Positions 63,805 to 64,000 of a stretch of DNA of 64,000 nucleotides are shown in pieces. This DNA comes from CAWGMT01 sp963823675 (GTDB lineage Bacteria; Planctomycetota; Planctomycetia; Isosphaerales; Isosphaeraceae). The stretch lies in NCBI GenBank assembly GCA_963823675.1, contig CAWGMT010000028.1, positions 62,001 to 126,000 on the forward strand, in the 5' to 3' direction. Made by a program: the position numbers and the translations under genes. Numbering within the stretch: position 1 is the first letter of the stretch; the number at the start of each line of letters is the position of its first letter. The notes beneath the pieces were generated by a model. That model had not been told where the DNA came from, made no database searches, and saw only the letters and a program-made list of their open reading frames with translations.

Positions 63805-64000
63805 CGATTTGGGAACAAATTGGGAACAGGACCGGCGATGTTAGCCCAATGCGACTACAATATGCACAGATCGAGGCGGTATCGTAATCGCCTTGAAATC
63901 AAGCCCTTTGATCATCACTGCAACGTGTTTCCAATACCACGAGTATGGCAGACGTACCGGACTCAAAATCCGGGCCGTTTGCCACCAAGCTGATCGCCTA
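63805..64000 (+). repeat. Direct repeat with tRNA-Leu core, copy 3 (candidate attachment site)
   Basis: The core at 63944-63973 matches 30 bases of tRNA-Leu (tatggcagacgtaccgg onward to aatccgg). It is followed by the same gccgtttgccaccaagctg and tgatcgccta as copy 2, up to the window end. The preceding ~130 bases match copy 2 in blocks. Neither the tRNA 5' end nor its T arm is present, so this is not a tRNA gene. Confidence 0.7.

Overview
The window looks like a chromosome segment of a high-GC planctomycete, probably Isosphaeraceae or a relative. The basis is gene content: a DUF1549/DUF1553 (PSCyt-PSD1) cytochrome paired with a DUF1501 protein, Gfo/Idh/MocA oxidoreductases with Tat-like leaders, a surface protein with the planctomycete LE-R-x-LLS motif, ECF sigma factors beside large Ser/Thr kinases, FHA proteins, Rpn-family nuclease remnants and many palindromic intergenic repeats. 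Genus cannot be decided from the sequence alone.

Layout. 1-3.1 kb: end of folK, smpB (frameshifted), a nucleotidyltransferase fused to a helical partner, and an oxidoreductase. 3.3-7.7 kb: a small secreted protein, then a GT4 glycosyltransferase and a GH130 phosphorylase that form a mannoside/glycan pair. 8-13 kb: a triple-FHA membrane protein, an M48 protease, a secreted protein and a second FHA protein. 13-14.7 kb: non-coding, with an Rpn nuclease remnant, a dispersed repeat and strong palindromes. 14.7-18.6 kb: a kinase-PEGA-FGE protein, its ECF sigma factor and a Phd-type antitoxin. 18.8-23 kb: a membrane-anchored protein, mosaic Rpn pseudogenes, a small antitoxin-like protein, a collapsed kinase pseudogene and a DUF7689-like protein. 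23.3-26.7 kb: CHAD protein and copper-type P1B ATPase. 26.7-29 kb: a decay zone with GT2 and SulP fragments and palindromic elements. 29-32.6 kb: ECF sigma, anti-sigma and secreted protein operon. 32.7-35.8 kb: decayed DUF433/DUF5615 toxin-antitoxin pair, surface protein and CAP protein. 36.2-45.4 kb: recC-recB-recD operon with ATGA overlaps. 45.6-49.8 kb: PSCyt/DUF1501 pair. 50.2-54.5 kb: two duplicated membrane proteins, a zinc-ribbon membrane protein, a KHE1-like protein and an EEP phosphodiesterase. 54.7-64 kb: a tRNA-Leu(CAA) gene followed by a region with two further copies of its anticodon-arm core, about 4.7 and 4.5 kb apart. This zone holds a small two-gene operon, an ECF/kinase pair, a group II intron domain V remnant and a three-repeat membrane protein.

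Two themes stand out. First, at least 16 single-base frame breaks interrupt otherwise well conserved genes, including smpB, recB, recC, copA and two sigma/anti-sigma genes. Several sit in homopolymers or GC-dinucleotide runs, which points to residual sequencing indels rather than mass gene death. Each should be re-read before a gene is called dead. Second, there is genuine decay that indels cannot explain: internal deletions and rearrangements in Rpn nuclease copies, a kinase reduced to its two ends, a truncated toxin, and GT2 and SulP fragments. These lie next to palindromic mini-elements.

The best candidate for something new is the tRNA-Leu-anchored series of core repeats at 54.7, 59.5 and 63.95 kb. 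Copies 2 and 3 share about 190 bp of upstream and at least 27 bp of downstream sequence but are not flanked by the rest of the tRNA. This is what internal junctions of tandem integrative elements would look like.
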